A stretch of 64,000 nt of DNA from Salicibibacter cibi (GCF_016495865.1 NZ_CP054706.1:1364001-1428000), one strand, 5' to 3'; shown: positions 17,585 to 27,042, numbered from the stretch's first letter. Made by a program: numbers and translations. Notes: a model not told the origin generated them from the sequence alone.

Positions 17585-18149
17585 ATGGTTTCAACAAAAA
17601 GTGCAACAAATGTTACCGAAAGAAAGGTACGACCATACGTTAGGCGTGGTACAGACAGCAGTTTCTTTAGCGAAAAGGTACGGGGTTGATGAGGACAAAG
17701 CTGAATTGGCTGCGTTGTTGCATGATTACGCAAAACCTTTGCCGAAGGAAGAACTTATTGCTGCCATAAAACGACATGAACCCGATGAAAATTTTTCGGA
17801 ATATGGGGCCGTATTGTTGCATGCGCCGGCAGGAGCATATATTGTACAAGAAGAGTTCGGCATCCATGACACGGAAATTTTCTCCGCCATTTATTGGCAT
17901 ACGACGGGCCGGCCGCAAATGAGTCTTTTTGAAAAAATTATTTTCTTAGCTGATTATATGGAGCCGGGCCGGTCATTTCCGGGTATTGAGGAAGTGCGAA
18001 AGTTGGCAGAAGTGGATCTGGACGAAGCATTGCTTGCCACGTACACAAATACGATCCAACATTTGGTTGCCGGCAAGCGTATGGTCCATCCCATGACGGT
18101 CGCTGCCTACAACGAGGCGATCGTCCAAAAAAATAAGAGAGGTGCTTAA
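17574..18149 (+). CDS. yqeK: HD-domain diadenosine tetraphosphate hydrolase YqeK
   Basis: HD phosphohydrolase of 191 residues; the YqeK family splits Ap4A symmetrically to ADP. The metal-binding motif is visible as YDHTLGVVQTAV (His), LAALLHDYAKP (HD), LLHAPAGA and IYWHTTG (His), then FLADYMEPGR (Asp). It lies between nadD and rsfS, as in Bacillus, linking nucleotide stress signals to NAD and ribosome genes. Confidence 0.95.
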   Translation: MAHEWFQQKVQQMLPKERYDHTLGVVQTAVSLAKRYGVDEDKAELAALLHDYAKPLPKEELIAAIKRHEPDENFSEYGAVLLHAPAGAYIVQEEFGIHDTEIFSAIYWHTTGRPQMSLFEKIIFLADYMEPGRSFPGIEEVRKLAEVDLDEALLATYTNTIQHLVAGKRMVHPMTVAAYNEAIVQKNKRGA

Positions 18150-18500
18150 ATGACACATCAAACCCTGGAGACAGCGGTAAAGTCGGCAGATGATAAACGT
18201 GCCCAAAATATAGTAGCGTTGGACATGCAAGGGATATCCATTCTCGCTGATTATTTTGTGATCTCCCATGGTTCTTCGGTAAAACAAGTGCAGGCAATCG
18301 CAGAAGAAATAAAAAAAGAAGCCCAAGATGCAGATATTCCTGTAAAACGAATGGAAGGGTATGAAGACGGCAAGTGGGTGCTCATTGATCTTGGCGATGT
18401 CGTCGTTCATGTGTTCCATGAAGATGATCGCCAATATTATAACCTTGAGAAATTATGGGGAGAAGCCCCCGTCATTTCCCTCGACCACGTGCTTACGTAG
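18150..18500 (+). CDS. rsfS: Ribosome silencing factor RsfS
   Basis: Binds uL14 on the 50S subunit and prevents joining of 30S when nutrients are short; 116 residues. Motifs include NIVALDMQGISILADYFVI, GSSVKQVQAIA and WVLIDLGDVVVHVFHEDDRQYYNLEKLW near the C-terminus, all typical of the family. It starts directly after the yqeK stop with RBS AGAGGTG. Confidence 0.96.
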   Translation: MTHQTLETAVKSADDKRAQNIVALDMQGISILADYFVISHGSSVKQVQAIAEEIKKEAQDADIPVKRMEGYEDGKWVLIDLGDVVVHVFHEDDRQYYNLEKLWGEAPVISLDHVLT

Positions 18501-18540
18501 GGCTGCCCTTAAAAATGATGCGAGAAGGAGTTCACTTGCG

Positions 18541-19290
18541 ATGTATGGAAACGGAGCTCGGCTGTATGATTATTTAATGGAAGATGAGGCCCCTTATCGA
18601 CAATGGTTGGCATGGACGCTCACCCATCTGGAAGGGATGAATGTTTCCGCGCCTGCGATTGCGGATGTTGGTTGCGGGACGGGAACATTAATGTCCATGC
18701 TCCTGACGCGAGGGTACGATGTGCAAGGGATCGACGATTCGCAAGAAATGCTCGCGGTTGCAGATGAAAAGATCCGTGCGCACAACAACATCGCCCCGCA
18801 TTTGCGTCGGCAGCACATGTCTTATTTGCAATTGGAGAAGCAAGTGGATGTCATCATCGTTTTTTGTGATGCTCTCAATTACCTTGCTGATGAAACAGAG
18901 GTTAAACAAGCATTTCGGGCGTTTTATGATCATTTAACCCCCGGCGGCCGTCTGCTTTTTGACGTTCATTCGTTTTCGAGTATGCAACATCATTTTCCCG
19001 GCCGCACTTATGGAGATGCGGGTACGGATGTCTCGATGATTTTGAATAGTTTTTCCGATGATGATGTGCCGGGGGCTGTGGAGCATGAAATGACTTTTTT
19101 TGAACGGTTGTCGAATGGGGATTATCGCCGTTTTGACGAACTGCACCGCCAACGTACGTTTTCGGTCGCGGACTACGAGCAGTGGCTGCAAGCTTCCGGT
19201 TTTGAACAAATTGAAATCACAGCTGATTTTACGAAGCAACCCCCGCAAGCAGATAGTGAACGCATTTGCTTTTCGGCCGGAAAACCTTGA
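18541..19290 (+). CDS. yqeM: SAM-dependent methyltransferase YqeM
   Basis: Class I methyltransferase of 249 residues with the SAM-binding motif DVGCGTGTLMSML near residue 42, QGIDDSQEML at the end of beta 2, and the family segment DALNYLADE. The substrate is not established. ATG 18541 follows GAGAAGGAGTT; the open frame extends back to 18361 through rsfS, but that part is out-of-frame rsfS sequence. It closes the yqeG operon. Confidence 0.92.
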   Translation: MYGNGARLYDYLMEDEAPYRQWLAWTLTHLEGMNVSAPAIADVGCGTGTLMSMLLTRGYDVQGIDDSQEMLAVADEKIRAHNNIAPHLRRQHMSYLQLEKQVDVIIVFCDALNYLADETEVKQAFRAFYDHLTPGGRLLFDVHSFSSMQHHFPGRTYGDAGTDVSMILNSFSDDDVPGAVEHEMTFFERLSNGDYRRFDELHRQRTFSVADYEQWLQASGFEQIEITADFTKQPPQADSERICFSAGKP

Positions 19291-19313
19291 CTTTCGTTGG
19301 ATGTGTGGTATCT

Positions 19314-20138
19314 TTATTTTAAATCATCGAACTTCTCTTTCAGCATGCGTTGATCTTCCGCAAATTTTTCATGTGTTGCTTCAAATAATTCATCGAACGC
19401 ACCTTCCGTTTGTTTTAAAATTTCAAGCCCGACCCCTGTCACTCCTCCGGGCACTTTTACTTTTTCCTGCAACGTTTGTAAATTGTATAACCGCTTCGAG
19501 AATAATGTCCCCATCCCGATGATCATTTCTTCTGCCAGGCGTTCTGCCTGTTTCTCCGTCAGATCCGTTTTCCGTGCCGCTGCCGAAGTCATCTCCTCTA
19601 GCAAATACCCGAAAAATGCAGGCCCACAACTTACGATATCGGAACTGGCGCGGATCGTTTCTTCCGGTACAATTTCCGGGACGCTAAATTGGCCCATCCA
19701 ACTTTCAAAGGCTTCCCGTTCCTTTGCCGACCAACCATTTCCGTACGTAATTAGCGATGCTCCCGTGTGGCTTCGGTTTGTAATGCTCGGAACTGCGCGC
19801 ACGGTTTTACAGGTAACGACGCTTTGTAACTGTTCGAGGGTTACCGGGCTCGTAATCGAGACGATGGTGTCATCCTCGTTCAAAAAAGGTTGAATCGTCT
19901 GTAAAATATCCGGAAATTGAGGTGGGCGCACACAAATAAAAATAAGATTACATCGTCGAGCCAAACGGGAAACATTAGGCGTAACGTTTATCCCTGCATA
20001 AGCTTGACGGATACGCTCAGCTTTTTGCAACGTGCGGTTCGTTACAAATAGATGCTCTTCAGACACGGCACGTGAAGTAACGAGTGTTTCCGCGAGCATG
20101 GTACCCATATTGCCCGTACCGATAATCCCTATGTCCAT
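19314..20138 (-). CDS. comER: ComER, pyrroline-5-carboxylate reductase-like protein
   Basis: Protein of 274 residues with a Rossmann motif MDIGIIGTGNMGTMLAETL at the N-terminus and the ProC-like C-terminal helical domain (GPAFFGYLLEEMTSAA). It lies divergent to comEA as in B. subtilis, where comER is dispensable for transformation and has been linked to biofilm and sporulation in B. cereus. Whether it reduces P5C is not established. The start at 20138 has a TTTTGGGGGGA RBS; the longer frame to 20153 does not. Confidence 0.93.
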   Translation of the reverse strand: MDIGIIGTGNMGTMLAETLVTSRAVSEEHLFVTNRTLQKAERIRQAYAGINVTPNVSRLARRCNLIFICVRPPQFPDILQTIQPFLNEDDTIVSITSPVTLEQLQSVVTCKTVRAVPSITNRSHTGASLITYGNGWSAKEREAFESWMGQFSVPEIVPEETIRASSDIVSCGPAFFGYLLEEMTSAAARKTDLTEKQAERLAEEMIIGMGTLFSKRLYNLQTLQEKVKVPGGVTGVGLEILKQTEGAFDELFEATHEKFAEDQRMLKEKFDDLK

Positions 20139-20224
20139 GGGAATCCCCCCCAAAAGCTCATACTCTTACCGTTATATGCTTTCTAGGCAAGTACAATAAC
20201 ACTTAATGAAGGAGAAAATGTGCA

Positions 20225-20860
20225 ATGAATCAACGCTATCTTCTTTATGGAGGGATCATACTGGTTGCTGTTATCACGATGGCCGGGGGCGCTTGGTTGT
20301 TTTCTTCCAATGCCAATACCGACGAAGACGCATTGCCGGAGGACGTATTTCTATTTGAAGAAGAGACAGAGGACTTGGAAGAGGCCGAAACCGAACAGAT
20401 TGAAGAAGAGACGACGGAAATTTTTGTTGACGTCAAAGGAGAGGTTACGCGCCCCGGAATTTATGAAATGGAACCGGAACGGCGCGTTGATGATGCCATT
20501 CGTGAAGCAGGTGGCGTGACGGAAGAGGCAAACGAAAAGGCTATTAATTTCGCTCAAAAACTGGAAGATGAAATGGTCGTCTATGCCCCGCATGAAGAGG
20601 AGGAAGATTATGTCGGGTGGGAAGAAACAGCTCCCAAAACTTCCGATGAGGGTGAGGGGGAAGGGGAAAAAATCAACATTAACGCCGCTGATGACACAAC
20701 GCTGCAACAATTATCCGGGGTAGGTCCGGTTACAGCGGAAGCAATCGTCCAATACAGAGAAGAAAATGGGAACTTTCAGGAAACGAGTGATATCCAAAAC
20801 GTTAGCGGCATCGGCGAAAAAACCTATCAACAACTGGAAGATCACATAGACGTGAATTAA
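20225..20860 (+). CDS. comEA: Competence DNA receptor ComEA
   Basis: Membrane-anchored double-stranded DNA receptor for transformation, 211 residues. It has an N-terminal anchor helix (about residues 5-25), an acidic linker rich in Glu and Asp (about 30-65), then a SLBB-like oligomerisation domain (FVDVKGEVTRPGIYEM). The C-terminal helix-hairpin-helix pair follows (ININAADDTTLQQLSGVGPVT and NVSGIGEKTYQQL). RBS GAAGGAGA. comEC follows only after an inserted metY-like gene, and comEB is absent. Confidence 0.96.
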   Translation: MNQRYLLYGGIILVAVITMAGGAWLFSSNANTDEDALPEDVFLFEEETEDLEEAETEQIEEETTEIFVDVKGEVTRPGIYEMEPERRVDDAIREAGGVTEEANEKAINFAQKLEDEMVVYAPHEEEEDYVGWEETAPKTSDEGEGEGEKININAADDTTLQQLSGVGPVTAEAIVQYREENGNFQETSDIQNVSGIGEKTYQQLEDHIDVN

Positions 20861-20870
20861 TCGTTGCCAA

Positions 20871-20899
20871 TTGACTTTTTTTGCAACGTTTCGTACGAT
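20871..20899 (+). promoter_or_regulatory. SigA promoter of the metY-like gene
   Basis: TTGACT at 20871-20876, a 17-base spacer and TACGAT at 20894-20899, about 50 bases before the metY-like ATG. It gives this gene its own transcription separate from comEA. Confidence 0.65.
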
Positions 20900-20949
20900 G
20901 GTAAAAATCAAAGTAATGCAATATGAATTTATAAGGGGAGAGTGAAGAA

Positions 20950-22224
20950 ATGGCTGAACAATGGAAGGTAGAAACGAATGCAATACACGCGGGGCAAGGA
21001 ATTGATCCTGCCACGAATGCGCGAGCCGTGCCTATTTATCAAACGACATCCTATGGGTTTGATGATCCGGACCACGCAGCGAATTTATTTTCTTTAGCGG
21101 AAACTGGAAATATTTATGCACGGATCATGAATCCGACAACCGATGTATTTGAAAAACGAATCGCGGCCATGGAAGGCGGGGTTGGAGCTTTAGCTACTGC
21201 AAGTGGAAGTTCCGCGATTTATCTTGCGATTTTAAACATATGCGAGGCAGGCGATGAAATTGTCTCCGCCAGTTCGTTGTATGGGGGCACGAATAATTTA
21301 TTTGTCCATACGTTGCCTCAAATCGGCATTCACGTCCATTTTGTGGACGCTGATGACCCGGAAGCAGTTAGAGCTGCCATTACAGAGAAAACGAAGCTTG
21401 TTTTTGCAGAAACGATCGGCAATCCGGAAGGAAACGTGCTGGATACAAAGGCAGTGGCCGAAGTTGCTCATGAAGCTAACATTCCTTTGATCGTTGATGC
21501 GACACTCACGACTCCGATTCTCAACCGCCCGATTGAGCATGGTGCCGATGTCGTTATTCATTCCGCGACCAAATTTATCGGGGGACACGGGACAACCATG
21601 GGCGGTGTGATCGTGGATAGCGGCAATTTTGATTGGACAAAAGGAAACTTTCCGATGTTTACGGAACCGGATGGCAGCTATCATGGTCTCGTTTTCTCCG
21701 ATGCGCTTGGTGAACTTGCCTATATTATGCGGGCGCGTGTACGACTAATGCGCGATATTGGCCCGACGCTCGCACCGCAGAATGCCTTTCAATTGCTACA
21801 AGGCTTGGAAACCTTGCACCTACGTATGGAAAGACATAGCGAAAACGCGCAAAAAGTCGCGGAATATCTAGAGAACCATCCACGCGTGGAATGGGTGAAT
21901 TATGCCGGCCTGCCATCCCATCCAAGCCATGAACTTGCGAAAACATATTTGCCGAAGGGACAAGGAGCGATTTTGACGTTTGGTGTAAAAGGAGGACTGG
22001 AAGCGGGAAGGTCCTTCATTGAAAATGTCGATCTCCATTCTCATGTGGCAAATGTGGGAGATGCCAAATCCCTTGTCATTCATCCCGCCAGTACGACGCA
22101 CCAACAACTCACAGCGGAAGAGTTGCAAAGAGCCGGCGTATCGCAAGAGCTTATTCGCTTGTCGGTAGGCATTGAACACGTGGATGACATCATTGCCGAC
22201 ATTGAAAAAGGATTGAAGCAATGA
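20950..22224 (+). CDS. metY: O-acetylhomoserine sulfhydrylase-type PLP enzyme
   Basis: Cys/Met metabolism PLP enzyme of 424 residues that would condense O-acetylhomoserine with sulfide to homocysteine. Visible motifs are SLYGGTNNLF, the PLP Lys region VIHSATKFIGGHGTTMGGV, and HPASTTHQQLTAEE near the C-terminus, together typical of MetY rather than MetB. It has its own promoter and lies between comEA and comEC, where B. subtilis carries comEB (dCMP deaminase). There is no evidence that it acts in competence. Confidence 0.93.
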   Translation: MAEQWKVETNAIHAGQGIDPATNARAVPIYQTTSYGFDDPDHAANLFSLAETGNIYARIMNPTTDVFEKRIAAMEGGVGALATASGSSAIYLAILNICEAGDEIVSASSLYGGTNNLFVHTLPQIGIHVHFVDADDPEAVRAAITEKTKLVFAETIGNPEGNVLDTKAVAEVAHEANIPLIVDATLTTPILNRPIEHGADVVIHSATKFIGGHGTTMGGVIVDSGNFDWTKGNFPMFTEPDGSYHGLVFSDALGELAYIMRARVRLMRDIGPTLAPQNAFQLLQGLETLHLRMERHSENAQKVAEYLENHPRVEWVNYAGLPSHPSHELAKTYLPKGQGAILTFGVKGGLEAGRSFIENVDLHSHVANVGDAKSLVIHPASTTHQQLTAEELQRAGVSQELIRLSVGIEHVDDIIADIEKGLKQ

Positions 22225-22701
22225 AGGGGTAGTGCTACGACCAGAAATTCTTTCACAGATTAATCATCTATCCACGATTTTGAATCCATCGTTTTGTCCT
22301 GCATTCATGCTTTCAGGACAAAACGACCGCTTGTTCACCGTTTTGTCTCCATTCACCTTATCATCCTCAATATACCTTCCTGGTTTTACTCTCCCCCTCA
22401 TCACTAACTTCTAGAAATAATAGGGGTGGTGAGGCTAAGACTTTCCCTTGGCCGACATATCTTATTAGAGTGGGGAGCCCTCCCTTTAGACGACACCGCA
22501 ATCCCTGCCTCTCAAAGAGCAGCTTGATCCCCGTTTGAGAGATGACTATGCTTCACTTGTTCCTCTCGGAGCTATTCGATCTCCGTTCGAGGGATAACTC
22601 CCTCGAAGGACGGGTTGAAACCGGATGGAGCCTGTGTTTTGTCATTTTTTCACTTCTCACTTCTCACATCCCACCTCTAGAAAGCTAGAAAGGATGATCG
22701 C
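22225..22701. other. Intergenic region with hairpins upstream of comEC
   Basis: About 480 bases without a convincing gene. GTTTTGTCCT (22291-22300) pairs perfectly with AGGACAAAAC (22315-22324), and a third near-copy GTTTTGTCT begins at about 22340; it may terminate metY. TTCGAGGG-ATAACT-CCCTCGAA at about 22585-22606 is a second perfect hairpin. A CT-rich stretch (CACTTCTCACTTCTCACATC, 22650 region) precedes the comEC RBS and resembles another at 58090-58135. Confidence 0.5.
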
Positions 22702-25023
22702 TTGCGCGGAAATTATTTTCTTTTTGCGGCGGCTACCGGGTTTGGCATCGCCGTTGCCATTTCTTCTCATCGTACGATGGCGGTCACCGGCGCTCTTATC
22801 GTTTTCAGTTATCTGAGTATTAAAAACAAATCACTATTTTTGTTGTTAGCGCTCGTGTTAACAGGTGCGGGGGCAGCTGCTTGGGCATATGTTGTCGATG
22901 GACAAAATGAGACAATGCTCCATAAGGAAGTTGACACGATCCACGGACAAGTCGATGATGTCCTCGAAATGGATGGGGACCGCGTTTCTTTTTTTCTGCA
23001 GTTGGCGGAAGGAAAAGAACGTGTCCAAGTTTTTGCGCGTGTTGTCGATGAAGAGGCATTGCCTGCATTTGCTGATTTAAGTCCAGGGCATGAATGCACA
23101 ATTGCCGGTGAAATGCGTACACCGCGCCCAGCAAGAAATTTTAACGCGTTCGATTATCAAACGTTTTTATATGAACAGCAGGTGCATTGGACGTTTCATC
23201 ATGTGCAGGGGGAAGATGACATGACCTGCCGAGCGTCTACGGACACAGGGACAACGAGCGTAAAACAATGGCGGCATACCGGGATTCGTTTTATTGAAGA
23301 CGTGTTCCCGGGCGAAATTCAAGGGTTGGCAATGGCGTTGCTTTTCGGGGAACGCTCCCATATGGAAGCGGAGACGCTGGAAGCATACCAGGACTTGGGG
23401 ATCGTTCATTTACTCGCTATTTCCGGTTTGCACGTGGGATTGGTGAGTGGTTTTCTCTTTTTCTTTTTCATCCGATTAGGCATTAGTCGCGAGCGGGCAT
23501 GCGAACTGTTATTGATCATTCTGCCGTTGTACGCGCTGTTGGCAGGTGCGGCACCGTCTGTTTTAAGGGCCGTTCTTATGAGTTGTTCTGTGCTTTTATG
23601 CATTCGTTTCCGTGTGCCGCTTCATCCTGTTGATGGCATCAGTTTCGCTTTTATCGGGCTCCTTTTGTACAATCCGTACATGCTTTTTCATGCAGGTTTT
23701 CAATTGTCGTTTGCCATTGCCTTCACGCTAATCGCTTCGGCTGCCATTTTCACACGGGCAAAGACGCGCTTCCGTCAATTTATGCTCGTCTCCATCCTCG
23801 CGCAAGTGGTTTCATTTCCGTTGATTGTGTACCACTTTCATACCTATTCCCTATTAAGCTTACCCTTGAATATAGCCTTTGTGCCAGTTGTTTCCGTTGT
23901 TATTTTGCCTGCGGTTTGGGTGCTGTTCCTCCTTTCCATTCTTGTTCCTTTCCTGTCTTCCGTGTGGCTCTTACTATTGGAAAAAATGGTCGCACTCTTC
24001 CATGCTGTTATCACCTATATCCATCAGCATTCCGGCTTGATCCTTGTCTTTGGACAAGCCTCAGGCGTTTGGGTCATTGTGATGACTGTGCTTGTGATCC
24101 TTGCGGCGATTTTATTTGAAAAAGGGCGCACGTCTTTCGTTTATGCCGCTATGTTTATGATTGCCGTTGCTGCATTTCAATATTTCTATCCCTATTTTGA
24201 TTCTCAGCTACGGGTGACATTTATCGACGTTGGTCAAGGAGATAGCATTTTAATCGAGTTGCCTTATCACCGAGGAGTATATTTAATCGACGGTGGAGGG
24301 GCGATAACATTTCCACAGGAAGATTGGCAGGAGCAGGAACAACTACCGGATCCGGGTCGGCAAACGGTCGTGCCGTATTTGCAGTCGCTCGGCATCAGCC
24401 ACTTGGATAAAGTGATTGTGACGCATGGGGATTATGATCATTATGGCGGGCTTTTTGCTGTCGTTGAAGAGCTGAAAGTGGACACGGTTTTATATCCGCA
24501 TACGGATATTGAAAACCCGGAAGTGGGACGTTTTCTTATGCATGCGCAGGACCAGGGAGCTCAGCTGACTTTTGTGCATGAAGGAATGGGATGGTCTGTC
24601 GATGCATTTGCTTTTCACATTTTACACCCGACAAACGAAGGGGGCGGAGAATCGGATAATGACCAATCAATCGTCATTGATGCGCATCTTTACGGCATGC
24701 GTTGGCTATTCACCGGCGATTTGGAAGAGGAAGGAGAAAAGCGATTAATCAAGGATTACCCCGAGTTAAGCGCCGATATGCTGAAAGCGGGCCATCACGG
24801 CAGCGATACGTCTACGATCCCTTCATTTGTAGCGCATTTAAGCCCAATGGCAGCGATGATTTCAGCGGGAGAAAACAACCGCTACAACCATCCGCATCCG
24901 GATGTGATGCAAACGCTTGAAGAAGCGGGAGTGCAAATTTTTCGAACGGATGAACAGGGGGCGGTACGATTTTACTATCAAGACCGAAGCTGGCATGAGG
25001 AGACAATGATCGATGAGGAATAA
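22702..25023 (+). CDS. comEC: Competence DNA channel ComEC
   Basis: Polytopic membrane protein of 773 residues that forms the channel for single-stranded DNA uptake. It has an N-terminal DUF4131/OB region (residues about 30-190), the Competence core (GLAMALLFGERSHM, LLAISGLHVGLVSG, about 200-480), and a C-terminal metallo-beta-lactamase-like domain (FIDVGQGDSILIELP, VIVTHGDYDHYGGLF, KAGHHGSDTST). The last is proposed to degrade the non-entering strand. TTG 22702 follows AAAGGATG. Full length, no frameshift. Confidence 0.95.
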   Translation: MRGNYFLFAAATGFGIAVAISSHRTMAVTGALIVFSYLSIKNKSLFLLLALVLTGAGAAAWAYVVDGQNETMLHKEVDTIHGQVDDVLEMDGDRVSFFLQLAEGKERVQVFARVVDEEALPAFADLSPGHECTIAGEMRTPRPARNFNAFDYQTFLYEQQVHWTFHHVQGEDDMTCRASTDTGTTSVKQWRHTGIRFIEDVFPGEIQGLAMALLFGERSHMEAETLEAYQDLGIVHLLAISGLHVGLVSGFLFFFFIRLGISRERACELLLIILPLYALLAGAAPSVLRAVLMSCSVLLCIRFRVPLHPVDGISFAFIGLLLYNPYMLFHAGFQLSFAIAFTLIASAAIFTRAKTRFRQFMLVSILAQVVSFPLIVYHFHTYSLLSLPLNIAFVPVVSVVILPAVWVLFLLSILVPFLSSVWLLLLEKMVALFHAVITYIHQHSGLILVFGQASGVWVIVMTVLVILAAILFEKGRTSFVYAAMFMIAVAAFQYFYPYFDSQLRVTFIDVGQGDSILIELPYHRGVYLIDGGGAITFPQEDWQEQEQLPDPGRQTVVPYLQSLGISHLDKVIVTHGDYDHYGGLFAVVEELKVDTVLYPHTDIENPEVGRFLMHAQDQGAQLTFVHEGMGWSVDAFAFHILHPTNEGGGESDNDQSIVIDAHLYGMRWLFTGDLEEEGEKRLIKDYPELSADMLKAGHHGSDTSTIPSFVAHLSPMAAMISAGENNRYNHPHPDVMQTLEEAGVQIFRTDEQGAVRFYYQDRSWHEETMIDEE

Positions 25024-25119
25024 ACGGGGAGTACATGTGGAAACAGTTTCATGAAGCACCCATGGAACTTGAAGTGTGCAGACGCCTGCCAAAAAGTCAC
25101 CATAAAGCGCTCATGGTGC

Positions 25120-25155
25120 ATAAAAAAGCCAGGGCATTTGTTGCCCCGGCTTTTA
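25120..25155 (-). terminator. Rho-independent terminator overlapping the yqzM stop
   Basis: AAAAGCC.GGGCA at about 25123-25136 pairs with TGCCCC.GGCTTTT at about 25141-25154. On the minus strand it ends in TTTTTT. It could also serve comEC on the plus strand. Confidence 0.7.
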
Positions 25156-25293
25156 AAATCTCCCCACAAATTCGATGATGACCGCCACGATAAAAACAGT
25201 CGCAAAAAATCCAAATGAAACAACAAAGCCAACCGCACCATCAAGAAAATCATTGCGTTTGCTTTGCACATCTTTTTCAAATTCATTGCCCAT
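25153..25293 (-). CDS. yqzM: YqzM-family small membrane protein
   Basis: Protein of 46 residues beginning MGNEFEKDVQSKRNDFLDGA and continuing with one transmembrane helix (VGFVVSFGFFATVFIVAVII). It closely follows B. subtilis YqzM (MNQFEKDVQSKRNDAVDSA...), a spore-associated small protein of unknown function at the same place between comEC and holA. RBS AAGGAGG lies 8 bases before the ATG. Confidence 0.9.
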   Translation of the reverse strand: MGNEFEKDVQSKRNDFLDGAVGFVVSFGFFATVFIVAVIIEFVGRF

Positions 25294-25608
25294 GTTCGGT
25301 GACCCTCCTTATCCTGTCCACATTATAAGACATGAAAGAGTAAAAATCCAGGTGCGTCATCCATTTGTTAAGAGTTGTCACCCATAAATCCCGTAAGCAT
25401 AGGATAAAATAACGGGTACCGACTCGAAAACCGTTGGTGCGCAGTTTCCTAGGCCTTCGTACCAACGTTTATAATAAATCAAAGGCGGCGCAGGTACATG
25501 CGTTGTCTTTGTACTTATTTGGTTTGGATCGATTGCAAACAGGAAGGGCTTTTATTAGGATAGGAAGAGAATAGATGGAATATACATACGGAAAAGAGGC
25601 CAAGGCCG
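25294..25608. other. Intergenic region between yqzM and holA
   Basis: About 315 bases without a gene. It should hold the divergent promoters of yqzM and holA. A -10-like TATAAT-type sequence occurs at about 25470, but I could not match a good -35 to it. Confidence 0.4.
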
Positions 25609-26643
25609 ATGAGCACATATTTGCAAACGAAGGAAAATATAACAGCCGGACATTTTTCCTCTATTTATTTTTTTTATGGTACGGAAAAGTATATGATGGA
25701 TGACCTCGTTCAGCAAATTAGCCGGCATGCTCTGGAAGACACCGTGAGGGACTTCAATTTTTCGCAATTCGACATGAGGGACGTTCCCGTACAGGAAGGG
25801 ATTGAAGAGGCGGAAACGGTAAGTTTTTTCGGTCCGGGAAGAGTGATTGTGTTTCAACATGCACGTTTTCTGACCGGAGCGAAAGATAAGGATATGCCGC
25901 CGCACGATTTGAAAAGATTGGAGTCTTTTTTAGATGACCCACCCCCGGAAAACATCGTTGTTTTTGCAGTTGAGGAACAGAAGGTGGACGAACGCAAAAA
26001 AATTGTAAAAAAATTAAAAGGTGTGGGCGAAACAGTGGAGGCCTCGCCCTTGCAAGGCGATCGATTAAAGCAGTGGATAAGGGAGAAGGCAAAAGAAGAA
26101 AACATTTCCTTAACAGCTGAGGCAAGTGATGAACTGCTGGGGCGATCGAATTCGGACTTATTAACATTAGAACAAGAAATACGAAAATGCGCCCAATATG
26201 TAAATTTCCATGGAGAAATTCATGCAGCCATTGTGCGCGCACTCGTTCCCAGAAGTTTAGAGGATAATATCTTTCAGCTTATCGATGCGGTAAGCGACAG
26301 CTATCCCGCAAAGGCGTTACAATTATTCGATGATTTACTCAGAAACGGGGAAGAACCGATAAAAATTATCGCTCTTATTGGCCGACAGTTTCGCTTGTTA
26401 AATCTTGCAGCGGAGATGGACAAGCGTGGATACAGCCAACAAAAAATAGCCAGGCAACTAGGGGTGCCCCCATTCGTCGCCAAACGTCTGTCCGCAAAAG
26501 CCAAAACGGTTAAGGGCGAAGCGGTTGGCCGTGCGCTTTCTTTAATTGCCGAAACCGACTACAAAATGAAGCAGGGCGCAGTGGAAAAAAAGAGCGGGGT
26601 GGCATTATTAATCGCCCGCCTGCCACGGGTATTATCGGCCTAA
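25609..26643 (+). CDS. holA: DNA polymerase III subunit delta
   Basis: Clamp-loader subunit that opens the beta clamp; 344 residues, the usual length. The N-terminus has IYFFYGTEKYMMDDLVQQI, the delta-family equivalent of the ATPase fold, and the C-terminal collar region has KIIALIGRQFRLLNLA and the family motif for LGVPPFVAKR. The start at ATG 25609 has only a moderate RBS (GAGGCCAAGG). It lies upstream of rpsT as in Bacillus. Confidence 0.94.
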   Translation: MSTYLQTKENITAGHFSSIYFFYGTEKYMMDDLVQQISRHALEDTVRDFNFSQFDMRDVPVQEGIEEAETVSFFGPGRVIVFQHARFLTGAKDKDMPPHDLKRLESFLDDPPPENIVVFAVEEQKVDERKKIVKKLKGVGETVEASPLQGDRLKQWIREKAKEENISLTAEASDELLGRSNSDLLTLEQEIRKCAQYVNFHGEIHAAIVRALVPRSLEDNIFQLIDAVSDSYPAKALQLFDDLLRNGEEPIKIIALIGRQFRLLNLAAEMDKRGYSQQKIARQLGVPPFVAKRLSAKAKTVKGEAVGRALSLIAETDYKMKQGAVEKKSGVALLIARLPRVLSA

Positions 26644-26746
26644 CTCATCGAGGAGCCTGCTAGGGCGTCAAAATCCGATAGCGTACGTTAATGTGTGCAG
26701 TTTTCCGTCGGCCTTTCATCAGTACCGTCGCCATAAGGCATTAAAA

Positions 26747-26769
26747 AAACGACTCTATAGGAGTCGTTT
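26747..26769 (-). terminator. Rho-independent terminator of rpsT
   Basis: AAACGACTC-TATAG-GAGTCGTTT, with a T-tract on the minus strand, directly after the rpsT stop. Confidence 0.85.
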
Positions 26770-26772
26770 ATT

Positions 26773-27042
26773 TTAGCTTGCGGTCGCTTGATTCAGTTTC
26801 CGTTCCATTTGAGATTTTTTGCGAGCAGCGGTATTTCTATGAAGAATGCCTTTGCTGACGGCTTTGTCCACTTTTTTCTCTGCCAATTTGAACGTGTCTT
26901 TTGCACCTTCAACATCTTGATTTTCAAGCTTCGTTTCAAATTCTTTAATCGCGGTACGCATGGACGATTTGAACGCATGGTTTTTCACGCGTTGTTCTTC
27001 ATTCAAGCGTACGCGTTTTTTCGCTGATTTGATATTGGCCAA
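26773..27042 (-). CDS. rpsT: 30S ribosomal protein bS20
   Basis: Primary 16S-binding protein of 89 residues. It reads ANIKSAKKRVRLNEEQRVKNHAF after a TTG start at 27042 with GGAGGTGAAAGGA just upstream, and ends RNTAARKKSQMERKLNQATAS. The longer open frame (to 27201) covers the leader and promoter. The leader of about 120 bases contains hairpin repeat A (27094-27153). Confidence 0.96.
   Translation of the reverse strand: MANIKSAKKRVRLNEEQRVKNHAFKSSMRTAIKEFETKLENQDVEGAKDTFKLAEKKVDKAVSKGILHRNTAARKKSQMERKLNQATAS

Noticed and set aside
22440..22640. Possible coding relic upstream of comEC
   Set aside because: A few codons (near 22510-22590) look protein-like but no family could be named and stops interrupt all frames.
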